A DNA stretch of 64,000 nucleotides from Gottfriedia luciferensis. Lineage in GTDB: Bacteria > Bacillota > Bacilli > Bacillales > Bacillaceae_G. Shown here piece after piece: positions 9,242-18,282 of the stretch. Both the position numbers and the translations under genes were made by a program. The notes below the pieces were generated by a model. That model did not search any database, had not been told where the DNA came from, and saw only the letters and a program-made list of their open reading frames with translations. The stretch is from assembly GCF_001712755.1 (NCBI RefSeq), contig NZ_MDKC01000004.1, positions 114,242-178,241 on the forward strand. The letters are read 5' to 3'. Position 1 is the stretch's first letter. Every line of letters begins with the position of its first letter.

Positions 9242-10144
9242 ATGAACATCGAAAAATTGGAATATCTAGTCGAAGTCGCCAAAACGGGATCCTTCTCGAT
9301 TGCTTCACAAAATCTCTTTGTGAGTCAATCCGCTATTAGTCAATCGATTGATAGTATCGAAAAGAAATTAAATGTCAAATTGTTCGAGCGTTCCAGAGGT
9401 AGAGGCCATAGTGCCATACTTACGCATGATGGAGAAGAGCTTGTTTCGATTGCGATAGAGGTATTTAGTAAATATCAAGAACTAATTGAAAAAGCACAGT
9501 TAATTAATAATAAAGTAAACGATAAATTGAAAATATCTACGACTCCAGGTTTTTTTGCCGTACTTTTAAACCCAATATCAACTATTAGAGATGATTATCC
9601 TAAAATTACTATCGAGATTTTTCAAAAGCCTGGTCAAGATATTATTGAAGATATTTTAGAAGATCGAAGTGATATCGGTGTTTTGCCATTTATTAAGCAT
9701 TTACTAGAAGATGATGATCGCCTAGTTTACCATAATTTATTTGAAGCAAAAATGAAATTAATGGTAAATAAAAACTCTCCATTAGCGGAAAAATCATTTG
9801 TTACACCACAACAAATTATAAACGAAACACTAATTACTTATGATGGAGAATTCATTCATTGGTTTAAAAAACTTTTCTATAGGGAGTTTGGCAAAATGAA
9901 TGAGTTATTTACCACTACGAATACTGATACATTAAAAAAAGCGATCGAAGAAAACTTAGGCGTATCATTTGTTCCAGCCTTCAACGGGGTAAATTACAAT
10001 TTGAATGATGACATTATAATGTTGGATATTGTAGATTATGATGCTGTAAATCTTCAATATGTATGGATTATGTCTAGTAATAGGGATTGTTCAAGAATGA
10101 TAAAAGACTATATATCGAGATTGAAGGAAGAACTAAATTCATAA
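9242..10144 (+). CDS. LysR family transcriptional regulator
   Basis: A 300-residue LysR protein. The N-terminal winged helix-turn-helix (about 1-60) shows LEYLVEVAKTGSFSIASQNLFVSQSAISQSI, and a substrate-binding domain follows from about residue 90. AGAAGGAGA precedes ATG 9242. The effector and targets are unknown. It lies just downstream of the first subtilase and resembles the LysR protein at 43374-44276 next to the other subtilases, so a link to protease expression is possible but unproved. Confidence 0.88.
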   Translation: MNIEKLEYLVEVAKTGSFSIASQNLFVSQSAISQSIDSIEKKLNVKLFERSRGRGHSAILTHDGEELVSIAIEVFSKYQELIEKAQLINNKVNDKLKISTTPGFFAVLLNPISTIRDDYPKITIEIFQKPGQDIIEDILEDRSDIGVLPFIKHLLEDDDRLVYHNLFEAKMKLMVNKNSPLAEKSFVTPQQIINETLITYDGEFIHWFKKLFYREFGKMNELFTTTNTDTLKKAIEENLGVSFVPAFNGVNYNLNDDIIMLDIVDYDAVNLQYVWIMSSNRDCSRMIKDYISRLKEELNS

Positions 10145-10214
10145 TGTAAAGTGGGTGATATGATTCATCCGCTTTTTTGGCATGAGACAAGGACGCCTGT
10201 GTCGGTAAGGGATA

Positions 10215-10385
10215 ATGTATTTATTATTTATACGAAACTACTTTACTAAAGAACTCGTAATGCATGAAGAAATATATCTATTCCAGCGACAAAGTAAGGA
10301 ATTTAAAGTGACTGATAGGGTATGGAAAAATGTACGAGATCAACTTGTGGTTTCTTATACTTTAGTTCAAGAAGGAGATTATTTA
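10215..10385 (+). pseudogene. SpoVR family, internal remnant
   Basis: The frame FIRNYFTKELV..EEIYLFQRQSKEFKVTDRVWKNVRDQLVVS matches the part of SpoVR just before its C-terminal end. After LVVS about ten residues (RVNSGFPYIV in the copy at 1746) are missing, the match resumes as LVQEGDYL and then stops. The frame upstream also appears shifted, because DNVFI is readable in another frame just before. It is a decayed, twice-truncated fragment. It overlaps in content with the remnant at 1746-2026, so the two come from different copies or from a duplication. Confidence 0.65.
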
Positions 10386-10417
10386 GAGATTAACAGTTTA
10401 GAAGGAGAAAAATAAGA

Positions 10418-10804
10418 ATGAATGAATTAATCGTTTTTAGTGAACTTCATAAATATTTAAACGGTTTAGGTCCAATGAAATGTACAATGGCGGCAAAGAG
10501 TCTGTCGTTAGGGTATAAACCTATTACCTTTAGTGGCGCGTCTACTAAATTTGCGACTCTAGATGGAGAAAAAAAATACCATTGCTTAATTCTGCATGTA
10601 GATCCAGGAAATCCAGAATCTAGTAGAGGGAAGTCTATTCAAAAAGAAGTACAACAAATTTTAAATTTTGAAATTAAAGAAATGAGAAATTTCCTCCTTA
10701 AAAAGCATGAAATATATGTTCCATTTGAAGTCATAGATTCAAAAGAGAAGATGGAGCTATTAAAAGCTATTATAAAGAATGTATTTAAAATTTTTTTTAG
10801 ATAG
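10418..10804 (+). CDS. Hypothetical protein, 128 residues
   Basis: I do not recognise this protein. It starts at ATG 10418 with GAAGGAGAAA at 10401-10410 upstream and begins MNELIVFSELHKYLNG. The composition is that of a soluble alpha/beta protein, with a lysine-rich C-terminal helix (KELLKAIIKNVFKIFF type). It has no signal peptide or membrane helix. It directly follows the SpoVR remnant and is closed by a terminator, so it could be a survivor of a rearranged region. It may itself be shortened at the C-terminus. Confidence 0.45.
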   Translation: MNELIVFSELHKYLNGLGPMKCTMAAKSLSLGYKPITFSGASTKFATLDGEKKYHCLILHVDPGNPESSRGKSIQKEVQQILNFEIKEMRNFLLKKHEIYVPFEVIDSKEKMELLKAIIKNVFKIFFR

Positions 10805-10848
10805 AAATTAAAATAACATGCTAATTGTTAAAGGATGATAGTATGTGA

Positions 10849-10880
10849 AAAAGGCGTTGCTCAAGAGCAATGCCTTTTTT
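10849..10880 (+). terminator. Rho-independent terminator
   Basis: Stem AAAAGGCGTTGCTC (10849-10862) with GAGCAATGCCTTTT (10865-10878, one G-U pair), followed by T residues. Confidence 0.75.
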
Positions 10881-11388
10881 GTATATTCTCTTTTTAAAAA
10901 TTAATCTTTTAAATAAGTAATTAAATTAAAATTATTTTTATTATATTAATATACTTTCTAACCCTCGGTCTAAATCATAAAATAGAGAACTAAAGACAGA
11001 ATGTGTTCTCTTTCAAAAACATAGAAGGTGGTTATTTATTTATGCGTAAATTAACAGTTTTCATTGCTTTCAATACGACTTATATCCTCTCCCCATTAAA
11101 AAGCATTGATTTTTGTTAAGGGAAATTTAAGGTACACAATCCAAAATGAGCTTATCAAAAGAAATTAGGAGGAGTAAAAAAATAGATAAAACAAGCTCTA
11201 ATGCAAACGACCAATAGTAGAGTAAGTTTGGTGTATAAACGAAAGAAAAGTCCTGATTTTCTTAAAATGGTTACAAGATAGTAGAGGTTCTTAAGGATAT
11301 GTGAAATTCCGAAAACGTATGTACCTCAATGAAGAATAATCGGGTATATATTCAGATCAATCTCAATGTTGGAGAGGAGAAAAGAAAA
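10881..11388. other. Long non-coding gap upstream of the MacAB-type operon
   Basis: About 500 bp. It holds an inverted repeat AGAGAAC/GTTCTCT (about 10984-11011). A 25-codon frame starts at ATG 11042 (MRKLTVFIAFNTTYILSPLK...) after AGAAGGTGG. A further AGGAGGAG sits at about 11167 with no start codon behind it. These look like leader or decayed sequence. The operon promoter should lie here, but I could not place it with confidence. Confidence 0.35.
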
Positions 11389-12621
11389 TTGAAAAAGTGG
11401 GTTATTATTTCAGTTATTGTTGTTGCTGTTGGAGGAGGAAGTGGTTGGTTTATATATAGTAAGAGTCAAGCAAATCAAGCCCAAAACGTGATGGCTACAG
11501 CACAAACAATTACGGCACAAAAAGGAAAGTTAGAAGTAGCTGTTACTGGATCGGGTTCGGTAACTGCAAATACTGACGAAGATGTTACTGCGGCAAATAC
11601 AATTCTTGTTGTGGATAGTGTTAGTGTTTCATCTGGAGAATCAGTGGGTAAAGGTGATACACTTGTGACTTTTAAAAATGGTGATGTGGTTACGGCTCCA
11701 AAAGATGGAGAAATTACAAAGGTTTATGTAAGTAGCGGTAGCGGAGCATCGCAAGGAAAAGTACTAATTCGTATGGAAGATGAAGATGGAGTTACATTAC
11801 CAATTACAAGAGAAGATAGTGGCAGTTCCTCAAATAATTCTAGTACGGGAAATACTGGAGGTAGTAGTTTAATAGCGGATACTGTAAATGTGAAGGAAGG
11901 TTCAGTTGTAAAAGCAGGTGCAACACTTGTGAAATTTACAGATGGTAGTATTTTACAAGCACCAGTTGCTGGTACGATTACTAGTCTTGCTGTTAATAGT
12001 GGAGATTCTGTACAAAGTTCTACGACAGTGGCGCATATAACAAATTACAGTTCTTTGGAAACAACAATCAGTGTTGATGAATTAGATATCACTAAGGTAA
12101 AAGTTGGACAATCAGTAAAAATAACAGCAAGTGCTTTTGAAGGTGAAACATTCGATGGGATTGTAACGAAAGTAGCAAATGAAGGTACATCGACAAATGG
12201 CGTTTCGACATTTGATGTAACTGTAAAAATTAAAAATCCAAAAGGTTTGAAAATTGGTATGTCAACGGAAGCAAGTATTTTAATACAAAGTAAAGCAGAC
12301 GCGCTATATGTTCCAGTAGAAGCAGTGTATAAAAATGGAAATGAAAAATATGTACTAGTACCTTCATCTACAGATGATTCTGGACAATCTACAAAGAAAG
12401 TTACAGTAAAAACTGGTATTTCAAATGATACGAATGTAGAAATTACAAGTGGATTAAGTGAAGGAGAGTCTATTGAAATTCCGAGCGTTCAATCTAGAAG
12501 TAATTCTGGTGGATTTATGATGCAAGGTGGAGGATTCCAAGGTGGTGGCTTCTCTGGCGGTGGTTTCGGAGGAAGAAATTTTGAAAGAAATCAAAATGGT
12601 GGCGGACAAGGAGGTAAATGA
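11389..12621 (+). CDS. Efflux periplasmic-adaptor-type (HlyD/MacA) membrane fusion protein
   Basis: About 410 residues. It has one N-terminal membrane anchor (WVIISVIVVAVGGGSGWFIY), then two lipoyl/barrel-sandwich halves, each with a V..GxxVxxGxxL motif, beta-barrel domains (SSLETTISVDELDITKVKVGQ) and a glycine-rich tail (FMMQGGGFQGGGFSGGG). TTG 11389 is preferred as the start, because GGAGAGGAG at 11371-11379 precedes it and the anchor begins at once. The frame from ATG 11329 adds a 20-residue unlike stretch. It overlaps the ATPase gene by one base and should work with it and the permease as a MacAB/YknXYZ-type exporter of peptides or antimicrobial compounds. Confidence 0.85.
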   Translation: MKKWVIISVIVVAVGGGSGWFIYSKSQANQAQNVMATAQTITAQKGKLEVAVTGSGSVTANTDEDVTAANTILVVDSVSVSSGESVGKGDTLVTFKNGDVVTAPKDGEITKVYVSSGSGASQGKVLIRMEDEDGVTLPITREDSGSSSNNSSTGNTGGSSLIADTVNVKEGSVVKAGATLVKFTDGSILQAPVAGTITSLAVNSGDSVQSSTTVAHITNYSSLETTISVDELDITKVKVGQSVKITASAFEGETFDGIVTKVANEGTSTNGVSTFDVTVKIKNPKGLKIGMSTEASILIQSKADALYVPVEAVYKNGNEKYVLVPSSTDDSGQSTKKVTVKTGISNDTNVEITSGLSEGESIEIPSVQSRSNSGGFMMQGGGFQGGGFSGGGFGGRNFERNQNGGGQGGK

Positions 12622-13340
12622 TGACTAACTTTGAGCCGATTATTCAAATTAAAAACATGACGAAAATGTATGAACTTGGCGGAGAAACGGTAATGGCTCT
12701 TCAGAGTGTATCTCTTGATATCCAAAAGGGTGATTTTATTTCAGTGATCGGTCCATCAGGTTCGGGGAAGTCAACATTTATGAACATGATCGGATGCTTA
12801 GACCGTCCAGATTCTGGGAGATATTTGATTGATAATGAAGATGTAGGGCAAATGAAGAGCTCACAACTAGCGACTATACGGAATGAAAAAATTGGATTTA
12901 TTTTTCAAAATTTTAATCTTATACCAAAGTTAACTGCAGTAGAAAATGTAGAACTTCCTCTTATTTATAGAGGGATGAAGACGGCTGAAAGAAGAGAAAT
13001 TGCTCTTTCGGCGTTAAAAAAAGTAGGATTAGTCGATCGAGCGAATCATTTACCTACACAATTATCAGGGGGGCAGCAGCAGCGTGTCGCAATCGCGCGT
13101 GCCCTTGCTGGAAGCCCTCCTATTTTACTAGCAGATGAACCGACTGGTGCTCTTGATAGTAAAACAAGTAAGGAAATTTTGGAGATTATGAATTTGTTAA
13201 ATGAGCAAGGACATACGATTATTCTAATTACACATGATTTAGATGTTGCAAAACAGGCAAATCGTGTTGTTCGAATACATGATGGCCAGCTATACGAGAA
13301 TGGTGGTGAATGGTTTGCAGACACTGAGAATGGCGCTTAA
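12621..13340 (+). CDS. ABC transporter ATPase, MacB/LolD/YknY type
   Basis: A 239-residue ATPase with Walker A GPSGSGKST (44-52), the family Q-loop IFQNFNL, signature LSGGQQQR, Walker B ILLADEPTGALD and a switch histidine in ITHD. The region before the Walker A motif and the lack of membrane segments place it in the MacB/LolD group, which powers mechanotransmission exporters. The start is ATG 12621 (ATG 12618 is only 2 nt after the GGAGGT site). It overlaps the upstream stop codon, and its own end overlaps the permease start, so the three genes are translationally coupled. Confidence 0.92.
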   Translation: MTNFEPIIQIKNMTKMYELGGETVMALQSVSLDIQKGDFISVIGPSGSGKSTFMNMIGCLDRPDSGRYLIDNEDVGQMKSSQLATIRNEKIGFIFQNFNLIPKLTAVENVELPLIYRGMKTAERREIALSALKKVGLVDRANHLPTQLSGGQQQRVAIARALAGSPPILLADEPTGALDSKTSKEILEIMNLLNEQGHTIILITHDLDVAKQANRVVRIHDGQLYENGGEWFADTENGA

Positions 13341-14469
13341 GAGCATTAAAGGAAATAAAGTAAGAGCGTTCCTAACGATGCTAGGTATTATTATCGGTGT
13401 ATCCTCCGTTATTGTGATGGTTGCGATTGGACAGGGATCAACGAAAGAAGTGCAAGATCAAATAGGAAGCTTAGGTACAAATGTATTAACAGTAAGTGTG
13501 ACAGGCTCAGATGTAACATTTAAAGAAGATGATGCTAATCAACTTAAGGACGTTAGTGGTGTAGAAGCAATAGCTCCAACTGTTTCTGGAAGAGTAACTG
13601 TAAAAAACGGACAAACGAACGCACAAGTGTCAGTGACAGGAACAACTTCACCTTATTTAAAAGTTCGTGATTTGGAGCTGCAATCAGGGCGATTTATTGC
13701 AGATTTGGATAATGATAATCACTCAAAAATAGCAGTACTAGGTTCAAGCACAGCACGAACATTATTCGGTTTTGGAAATCCAGTTGGTCAATACGTTAAA
13801 GTAAATGGAACATCATTTAGAGTTGTTGGGGTACTTCAATCAGTTGGTAGTTCATTAGGTTCAAGTGGGGACAGTACGATTTTTGTTCCGCTTAGTACAG
13901 CTCAGCGCTTGGCATCTACTACTTCAATTGGATCTGTCTATGTAAAAGTAGAAAATGAAAATATGATTAATTTTACATTACGTAGAATTGAACAAAAGAT
14001 GTTTACGATTATTGGAGATGAAGATAGCTATAGCGTTTCGAGTCCAGAGGATTTAATGGAAACTGCTTCATCCGTTAATAAAACGATGACATTAATGCTA
14101 GGCGGAAGTGCTGCAATCTCACTTATTGTTGGTGGTATTGGTATAATGAATATTATGCTTGTATCGGTTTCTGAACGTACAAAAGAAATCGGTATAAGAA
14201 AAGCAATTGGCGCAAAGCGCGGAAGTATTCTACTTCAATTTCTCATTGAATCAATGGTATTAAGTTCACTTGGTGGAATTATAGGCGTTGTAATAGGTGT
14301 AATAAGTGCCAAAATATTTACTATAATGACAGGAACAGCAATTGCATATTCTGTTCCGGTTATGTTGTTATCGTTTGTATTTTCTTTATTAGTTGGAATT
14401 GTATTTGGTGTTTTTCCAGCAAATAAGGCATCAAAGCTTGATCCTATTCAAGCGCTTAGATATGAATAA
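13300..14469 (+). CDS. ABC transporter permease, MacB/FtsX type
   Basis: About 389 residues. An N-terminal membrane helix begins NKVRAFLTMLGIIIGVSSVIVMVAIG (the MacB-PCD signature). A large extracellular domain (about 60-260) and three C-terminal helices in the FtsX domain (SERTKEIGIRKAIGAKRGSIL, then two long hydrophobic segments) follow. Candidate starts are ATG 13300 and GTG 13306, both inside the end of the ATPase gene. The longer frame from 13243 overlaps the ATPase far more and does not fit the family start. It forms a tripartite system with the two upstream genes. The substrate is unknown. Confidence 0.88.
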   Translation: MVVNGLQTLRMALKSIKGNKVRAFLTMLGIIIGVSSVIVMVAIGQGSTKEVQDQIGSLGTNVLTVSVTGSDVTFKEDDANQLKDVSGVEAIAPTVSGRVTVKNGQTNAQVSVTGTTSPYLKVRDLELQSGRFIADLDNDNHSKIAVLGSSTARTLFGFGNPVGQYVKVNGTSFRVVGVLQSVGSSLGSSGDSTIFVPLSTAQRLASTTSIGSVYVKVENENMINFTLRRIEQKMFTIIGDEDSYSVSSPEDLMETASSVNKTMTLMLGGSAAISLIVGGIGIMNIMLVSVSERTKEIGIRKAIGAKRGSILLQFLIESMVLSSLGGIIGVVIGVISAKIFTIMTGTAIAYSVPVMLLSFVFSLLVGIVFGVFPANKASKLDPIQALRYE

Positions 14470-14475
14470 AAAGAA

Positions 14476-14524
14476 TAAAGTGGTTGTCCCAAAAGTAAAT
14501 CTTTTAAGGGGCACCTCTTTTTTG
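14476..14524 (+). terminator. Probable terminator of the exporter operon
   Basis: An imperfect stem pairs GTGGTTGTCCC with GGGGCACCTC, followed by a run of T at 14518-14524. Confidence 0.5.
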
Positions 14525-14636
14525 TTTAAAAAAGAAAATCCTTCTTTATGATTATATAAAAAAGATTTTATTAAGTTGATTATCTAATAAAATAGTATTT
14601 TAGGTTTCTATTCAAAAATATCAGAATAGTCTATAA

Positions 14637-14654
14637 TTATGGTCGTAACCAAAA
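14637..14654 (+). promoter_or_regulatory. Dyad operator, site 1 (amidohydrolase operon)
   Basis: TTATGGT-CGTA-ACCAAAA, an imperfect 7+4+7 dyad. It is matched by TTATGGT-CATA-GCCATAA at 18282-18299, upstream of the second operon of the same island. In both cases the dyad overlaps a -10-like hexamer (TATAAT at 14632-14637 here). It is a plausible repressor site for the regulator encoded at 16889. Confidence 0.5.
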
Positions 14655-14716
14655 TTCAACCGTAAATAATGAGAAGCTTGTTGTTTAATTAATAATTCAA
14701 TGAGGAGGTAAACGAC

Positions 14717-16018
14717 GTGGAAGAATTAATATCAGAATTAGTTGATAATATGAAAGGAAGTTTAATCAATATTAGGCGTGATCTCCACTGTTTTCCTGAG
14801 ATAGGATGGACAGAATTCCGAACCTCATCTCTCATAGCAGATTTCTTATCTGAATTGGGATTTGAAGTGAAAGTAGGAAGGGAAATAATTGTACCTGAAT
14901 CGAGAATGGGTGTCCCAGATGGAAAAACGATTCAAGAAGCAAAAGAGCGGGCATTGTCGTTTGGGGCAAATTCATATTGGATTGAGAAAATGGAAGACGG
15001 GTTAACTGGTGTAGTTGGCATTTTGGATACAGGGCGTATTGGTCCAATACTTGCCTTCCGATTTGATATCGATGCATTGGAAATATCTGAGGATAAAGGA
15101 TCAGATCATGTTCCAACGAATCAAAATTTTTGTTCGAAAGTAGAAGGCTATATGCATGCCTGTGGACACGATGGTCATATTGCAATTGGGTTAGGAATGG
15201 CACAATTGATTTCAAAAATGAAAGAGAAGCTATCAGGAAAAATCAAACTTATATTTCAACCGGCTGAAGAAGGTGCACGTGGTGCGAGAGCGATGGTTGA
15301 CGCGGGAGTCTTTGAAGATGTTGATTATTTCTTTAGTGGCCATATTGGAGTTACGGCAACTAAACAGAATCAACTTGTCTGTAGCGTAACAGATTTTTTC
15401 GCGTCAACCAAGTTTGATTTAGAACTGGAAGGTGTGCAGGCCCATGCTGCATTAGCACCACATGAAGGTAGAAATGCATTACTTGCGGCATCTACTATTA
15501 CATTGCAATTGTATGCAATCTCACGGCATGGATTAGGGGATTCAAGAATAAATGTTGGAGTGATTCAAGGTGGAGAAGGTCGAAACATTATTCCAGCACA
15601 TGCTAAGCTAAAATTTGAAACTAGAGGAACGACCAATGAGGTTGATCAATATATGCAGAATGAATCATTGCGGATCATCCAATCAGTTGCTCAGTTATAT
15701 GGGATTAAGGAACATACCGAAGTAGTAGGACGTTCGATTATCGCAGACTGTGACGCTGACCTTGCAAATCTTGTATACGATATAGGTTCAAATGTTAAAC
15801 AAACTAGTGAGATTGTTCTTTCTCAGCCTTTTCTTGCTTCTGAAGATGTAACTTATATGATGAAAGAGGTTCAAAAGAATGGTGGAATGGCTACTTACCT
15901 ATTATTTGGAACTGAATTGGCAGCGGGTCATCATAATTGTGCATTCGACTTTAATGAAAAAACAATTGCGTATGCAGTTGAAGTTTATGGAAACTTACTT
16001 GTACATTTAGCCAGATAA
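14717..16018 (+). CDS. M20 family amidohydrolase, p-aminobenzoyl-glutamate hydrolase AbgA-like
   Basis: A 433-residue metal-dependent amidohydrolase. The metal motif HACGHDGH lies at about 147-154 (Cys149) and FQPAEEGARGARAMVDAGV follows. The N-terminus (RRDLHCFPEIGWTEFRTSSLIA) and C-terminus (FGTELAAGHHNCAFDF) resemble E. coli AbgA closely along the whole length, as I recall that sequence. AbgA cleaves p-aminobenzoyl-glutamate, a folate breakdown product, together with AbgB. No AbgB or AbgT gene is next to it, so the true substrate may be another N-acyl amino acid. GGAGG precedes GTG/ATG 14717. It begins an operon with a DMT transporter and a regulator. Confidence 0.82.
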   Translation: MEELISELVDNMKGSLINIRRDLHCFPEIGWTEFRTSSLIADFLSELGFEVKVGREIIVPESRMGVPDGKTIQEAKERALSFGANSYWIEKMEDGLTGVVGILDTGRIGPILAFRFDIDALEISEDKGSDHVPTNQNFCSKVEGYMHACGHDGHIAIGLGMAQLISKMKEKLSGKIKLIFQPAEEGARGARAMVDAGVFEDVDYFFSGHIGVTATKQNQLVCSVTDFFASTKFDLELEGVQAHAALAPHEGRNALLAASTITLQLYAISRHGLGDSRINVGVIQGGEGRNIIPAHAKLKFETRGTTNEVDQYMQNESLRIIQSVAQLYGIKEHTEVVGRSIIADCDADLANLVYDIGSNVKQTSEIVLSQPFLASEDVTYMMKEVQKNGGMATYLLFGTELAAGHHNCAFDFNEKTIAYAVEVYGNLLVHLAR

Positions 16019-16043
16019 TCAACTAGAGAGAGGAGAAAGGAAT

Positions 16044-16877
16044 ATGTTTTTTCTTGCATTAATCAGTTCTTTTTTGAATGCAGTAAATGCGTTGTATGCA
16101 AAAAAAATTACCATGCAAATGAAGGATAATAATAGCTTTATAGTAACATCATTTCTAGTGGTCACCATTATATTAGGCTGCGTAATGCCTTGGTATTATT
16201 CCTTTACTGTTACTCCAGCTACAATCGGTTTATTAATCATTGTGATTATTTTAGATGCATTGTCTAATGTATCATTTTTCTTAGCACTTGGACGAATAGA
16301 AGTATCTCAACTAGCAGTGTATACTGCGTTAACTCCATTATTCACGTTTATTCCAAATAGCATTTTGCACGGATTCGATATACATATTTTAATTCCGGTC
16401 TTGCTCATTGTCCTTGGTGTATATTTTCTGAACGTACGAGGTAAAAACTTGTTATCTCCATTAGTAGAAATAAAAAAACCTGGGAATTTATTAGGGGTTG
16501 CAGCTGCAGTTTCTGCTGGACTCAGCATGGTTCCTACACAACAATTGCTCGTTCATCAATGGATAAATGCCCCTACACTTTATTTTTTCAGAGCGAGTGG
16601 GATTGCCCTAATAATCTATTTAATCCATCGTCCGAAAATTTGGTATCCTAAACTGAATATGCACCTTTCGATTCGTGGGGTGCTTGCGATTACCCAATGG
16701 ATTGCATTGTTTGCAGCCTTAAAGATTGCCAATGGAACGCTAGTTGTAGCTTTAGCCTATACTTCACCAATATTTGCATTGTTTTTAGCAAGAATTTATT
16801 ATAAAGAAAAAATTACAGCAGCTAAGTTGATTGCCTGTTGCATTACCATTTTAGGAATTTTATTTATTTTAGAGTAG
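16044..16877 (+). CDS. EamA/DMT family transporter
   Basis: A 277-residue membrane protein with about ten hydrophobic helices and two EamA repeats. The second repeat ends in SPIFALFLARIYYKEKITAAKLIACCITILGILFI, a typical DMT ending. Such carriers move amino acids and related metabolites, commonly outward. It lies 25 bp after the amidohydrolase and 11 bp before the regulator, so all three are probably co-transcribed. Export of a product of the hydrolase or uptake of its substrate are both possible. Confidence 0.85.
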   Translation: MFFLALISSFLNAVNALYAKKITMQMKDNNSFIVTSFLVVTIILGCVMPWYYSFTVTPATIGLLIIVIILDALSNVSFFLALGRIEVSQLAVYTALTPLFTFIPNSILHGFDIHILIPVLLIVLGVYFLNVRGKNLLSPLVEIKKPGNLLGVAAAVSAGLSMVPTQQLLVHQWINAPTLYFFRASGIALIIYLIHRPKIWYPKLNMHLSIRGVLAITQWIALFAALKIANGTLVVALAYTSPIFALFLARIYYKEKITAAKLIACCITILGILFILE

Positions 16878-16888
16878 TGGAGGAAACG

Positions 16889-18193
16889 ATGAAAAAAATC
16901 CGTTTAGGTTTACTAGGATCTGATGATTCGATTGACGTTATTCAATCTGTAATAAAGGAATACCCTGAATTTGAATGTACCCCTATTATCTATTGGCGAG
17001 AAGAGGAAATACCTGATCTTTTAAGTCCTATTGCCAATGATTTTGATATTTGGCTCTTTTCAGGCAAGGTCCCTTATGCCATAGCAAAAAGTTGGGGTGG
17101 AATTACCAAACCAATGTTTTTTACGCCACACACTGGACCGAGTCTCTACAAAACGTTGTTACAAATATTCTATCATAACCAGATTGCAATGGAACAAATT
17201 AGCTTTGATAACTTCCATTATGATGAACTCAACAGTATTTTAGATGAAGCAGAGATTAAAGCCAATCATTTATATTTGAAATATTATGAAGGAGAAGAAG
17301 TTGATGCAAAGGTACTTGCAGGATACCACTATGAGTTATGGAAAAGTGGGAAAACGAAAGCAGCGGTTACATGTCTTCGATCGGCACATATCGAACTTGA
17401 GAAAATGGGTGTCCCTGTTTATCGTGTACTTCCTGCTAAGTCGGCTATTGAGTCAGTACTAAATTTAGCACTTCGAACTTATGAGATGTTACATTTTAAA
17501 GAAAGCCAAATTGCAGTTCAAATGATTGAGATTGACTCTTATTTTGGTTTGGCGAAGGATACTTTTTCAACTGATGAAATTTACAAAATAGAAATTAAGA
17601 TGGCAGAGAAACTACTTGTTTACGCTAATAAAGTTCAAGGATCACTTAAATCTGCTGGTCCAGGTAGATATGTCATTTTTACAACCCGAGGGCTTTTACA
17701 GGATATAACGAATGAATTTTCTATTATACCGAATTTGGAAGATCTCGAAGAACTAAAGAAAGAAGTCATTACTTGTGGAATTGGAATCGGTAAAACGGCT
17801 TATGAAGCAGAAATTCATGCCGGAAGAGCTTTATTTCATGCTAGAGAGTATGGAAAAGGAAGTTGGATGGTTGCTCTTGATAATCAAACGATCGCGGGTC
17901 CATTGGGAAGAGAGGAACAAATTACCTATTCTTATGTTTCAAAAGAACTGCAGAAAATAAGTGAACAAACATCTCTAAGTATTTCGACACTTAGTAAGCT
18001 AGAATCAATTCTTAAAAAGATTGGAAAGAGTGAAATTGGAGCTCACGAGCTAGCACAGTATATGCAAATCATGCCGAGAAGCGCGCGAAGAATTTTAAAA
18101 GAATTAGAGGAACAAGGAATTGCTCAGGTAATAGGAGAGGAAACACCTTATTCACGTGGAAGGCCTAGAAACATTTATAAAATAACCTTGTGA
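16889..18193 (+). CDS. Two-domain transcriptional regulator with GGDEF-like fold and C-terminal winged helix
   Basis: 434 residues. The start is ATG 16889 behind GGAGGAAA. A receptor-like N-terminal part (KKIRLGLLGSDDSIDVIQSV...FDIWLFSG) leads to a region GIGIGKTAYEAEIHAGRALFHAREYG, which resembles degenerate GGDEF/GTP-cyclohydrolase-III domains found in PucR/CdaR-type regulators. The last 60 residues form a winged helix (HELAQYMQIMPRSARRILKELEEQGI) followed by GRPRNIYKI. I cannot name the exact family. Its position between two operons that share a dyad operator suggests that it controls the island in response to a substrate or nucleotide. Confidence 0.7.
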   Translation: MKKIRLGLLGSDDSIDVIQSVIKEYPEFECTPIIYWREEEIPDLLSPIANDFDIWLFSGKVPYAIAKSWGGITKPMFFTPHTGPSLYKTLLQIFYHNQIAMEQISFDNFHYDELNSILDEAEIKANHLYLKYYEGEEVDAKVLAGYHYELWKSGKTKAAVTCLRSAHIELEKMGVPVYRVLPAKSAIESVLNLALRTYEMLHFKESQIAVQMIEIDSYFGLAKDTFSTDEIYKIEIKMAEKLLVYANKVQGSLKSAGPGRYVIFTTRGLLQDITNEFSIIPNLEDLEELKKEVITCGIGIGKTAYEAEIHAGRALFHAREYGKGSWMVALDNQTIAGPLGREEQITYSYVSKELQKISEQTSLSISTLSKLESILKKIGKSEIGAHELAQYMQIMPRSARRILKELEEQGIAQVIGEETPYSRGRPRNIYKITL

Positions 18194-18222
18194 CGATAAG
18201 TAGATAAACTTATCGTTTTATT
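18193..18222 (+). terminator. Rho-independent terminator
   Basis: 9-bp stem ACGATAAGT with ACTTATCGT, a 6-nt loop and a T-rich tail, immediately after the regulator stop codon. Confidence 0.8.
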
Positions 18223-18253
18223 ATTTTAAATATAATATTCTGAATATTTTCAC

Positions 18254-18282
18254 TTAACAAAATAAATATTTAGTGATATAGT
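18254..18282 (+). promoter_or_regulatory. Promoter of the carbamoylase operon
   Basis: TTAACA (18254-18259), a 17-nt spacer and TATAGT (18277-18282) form a sigma-A-like promoter. The last base of the -10 box is the first base of the dyad operator at 18282-18299. Confidence 0.55.
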
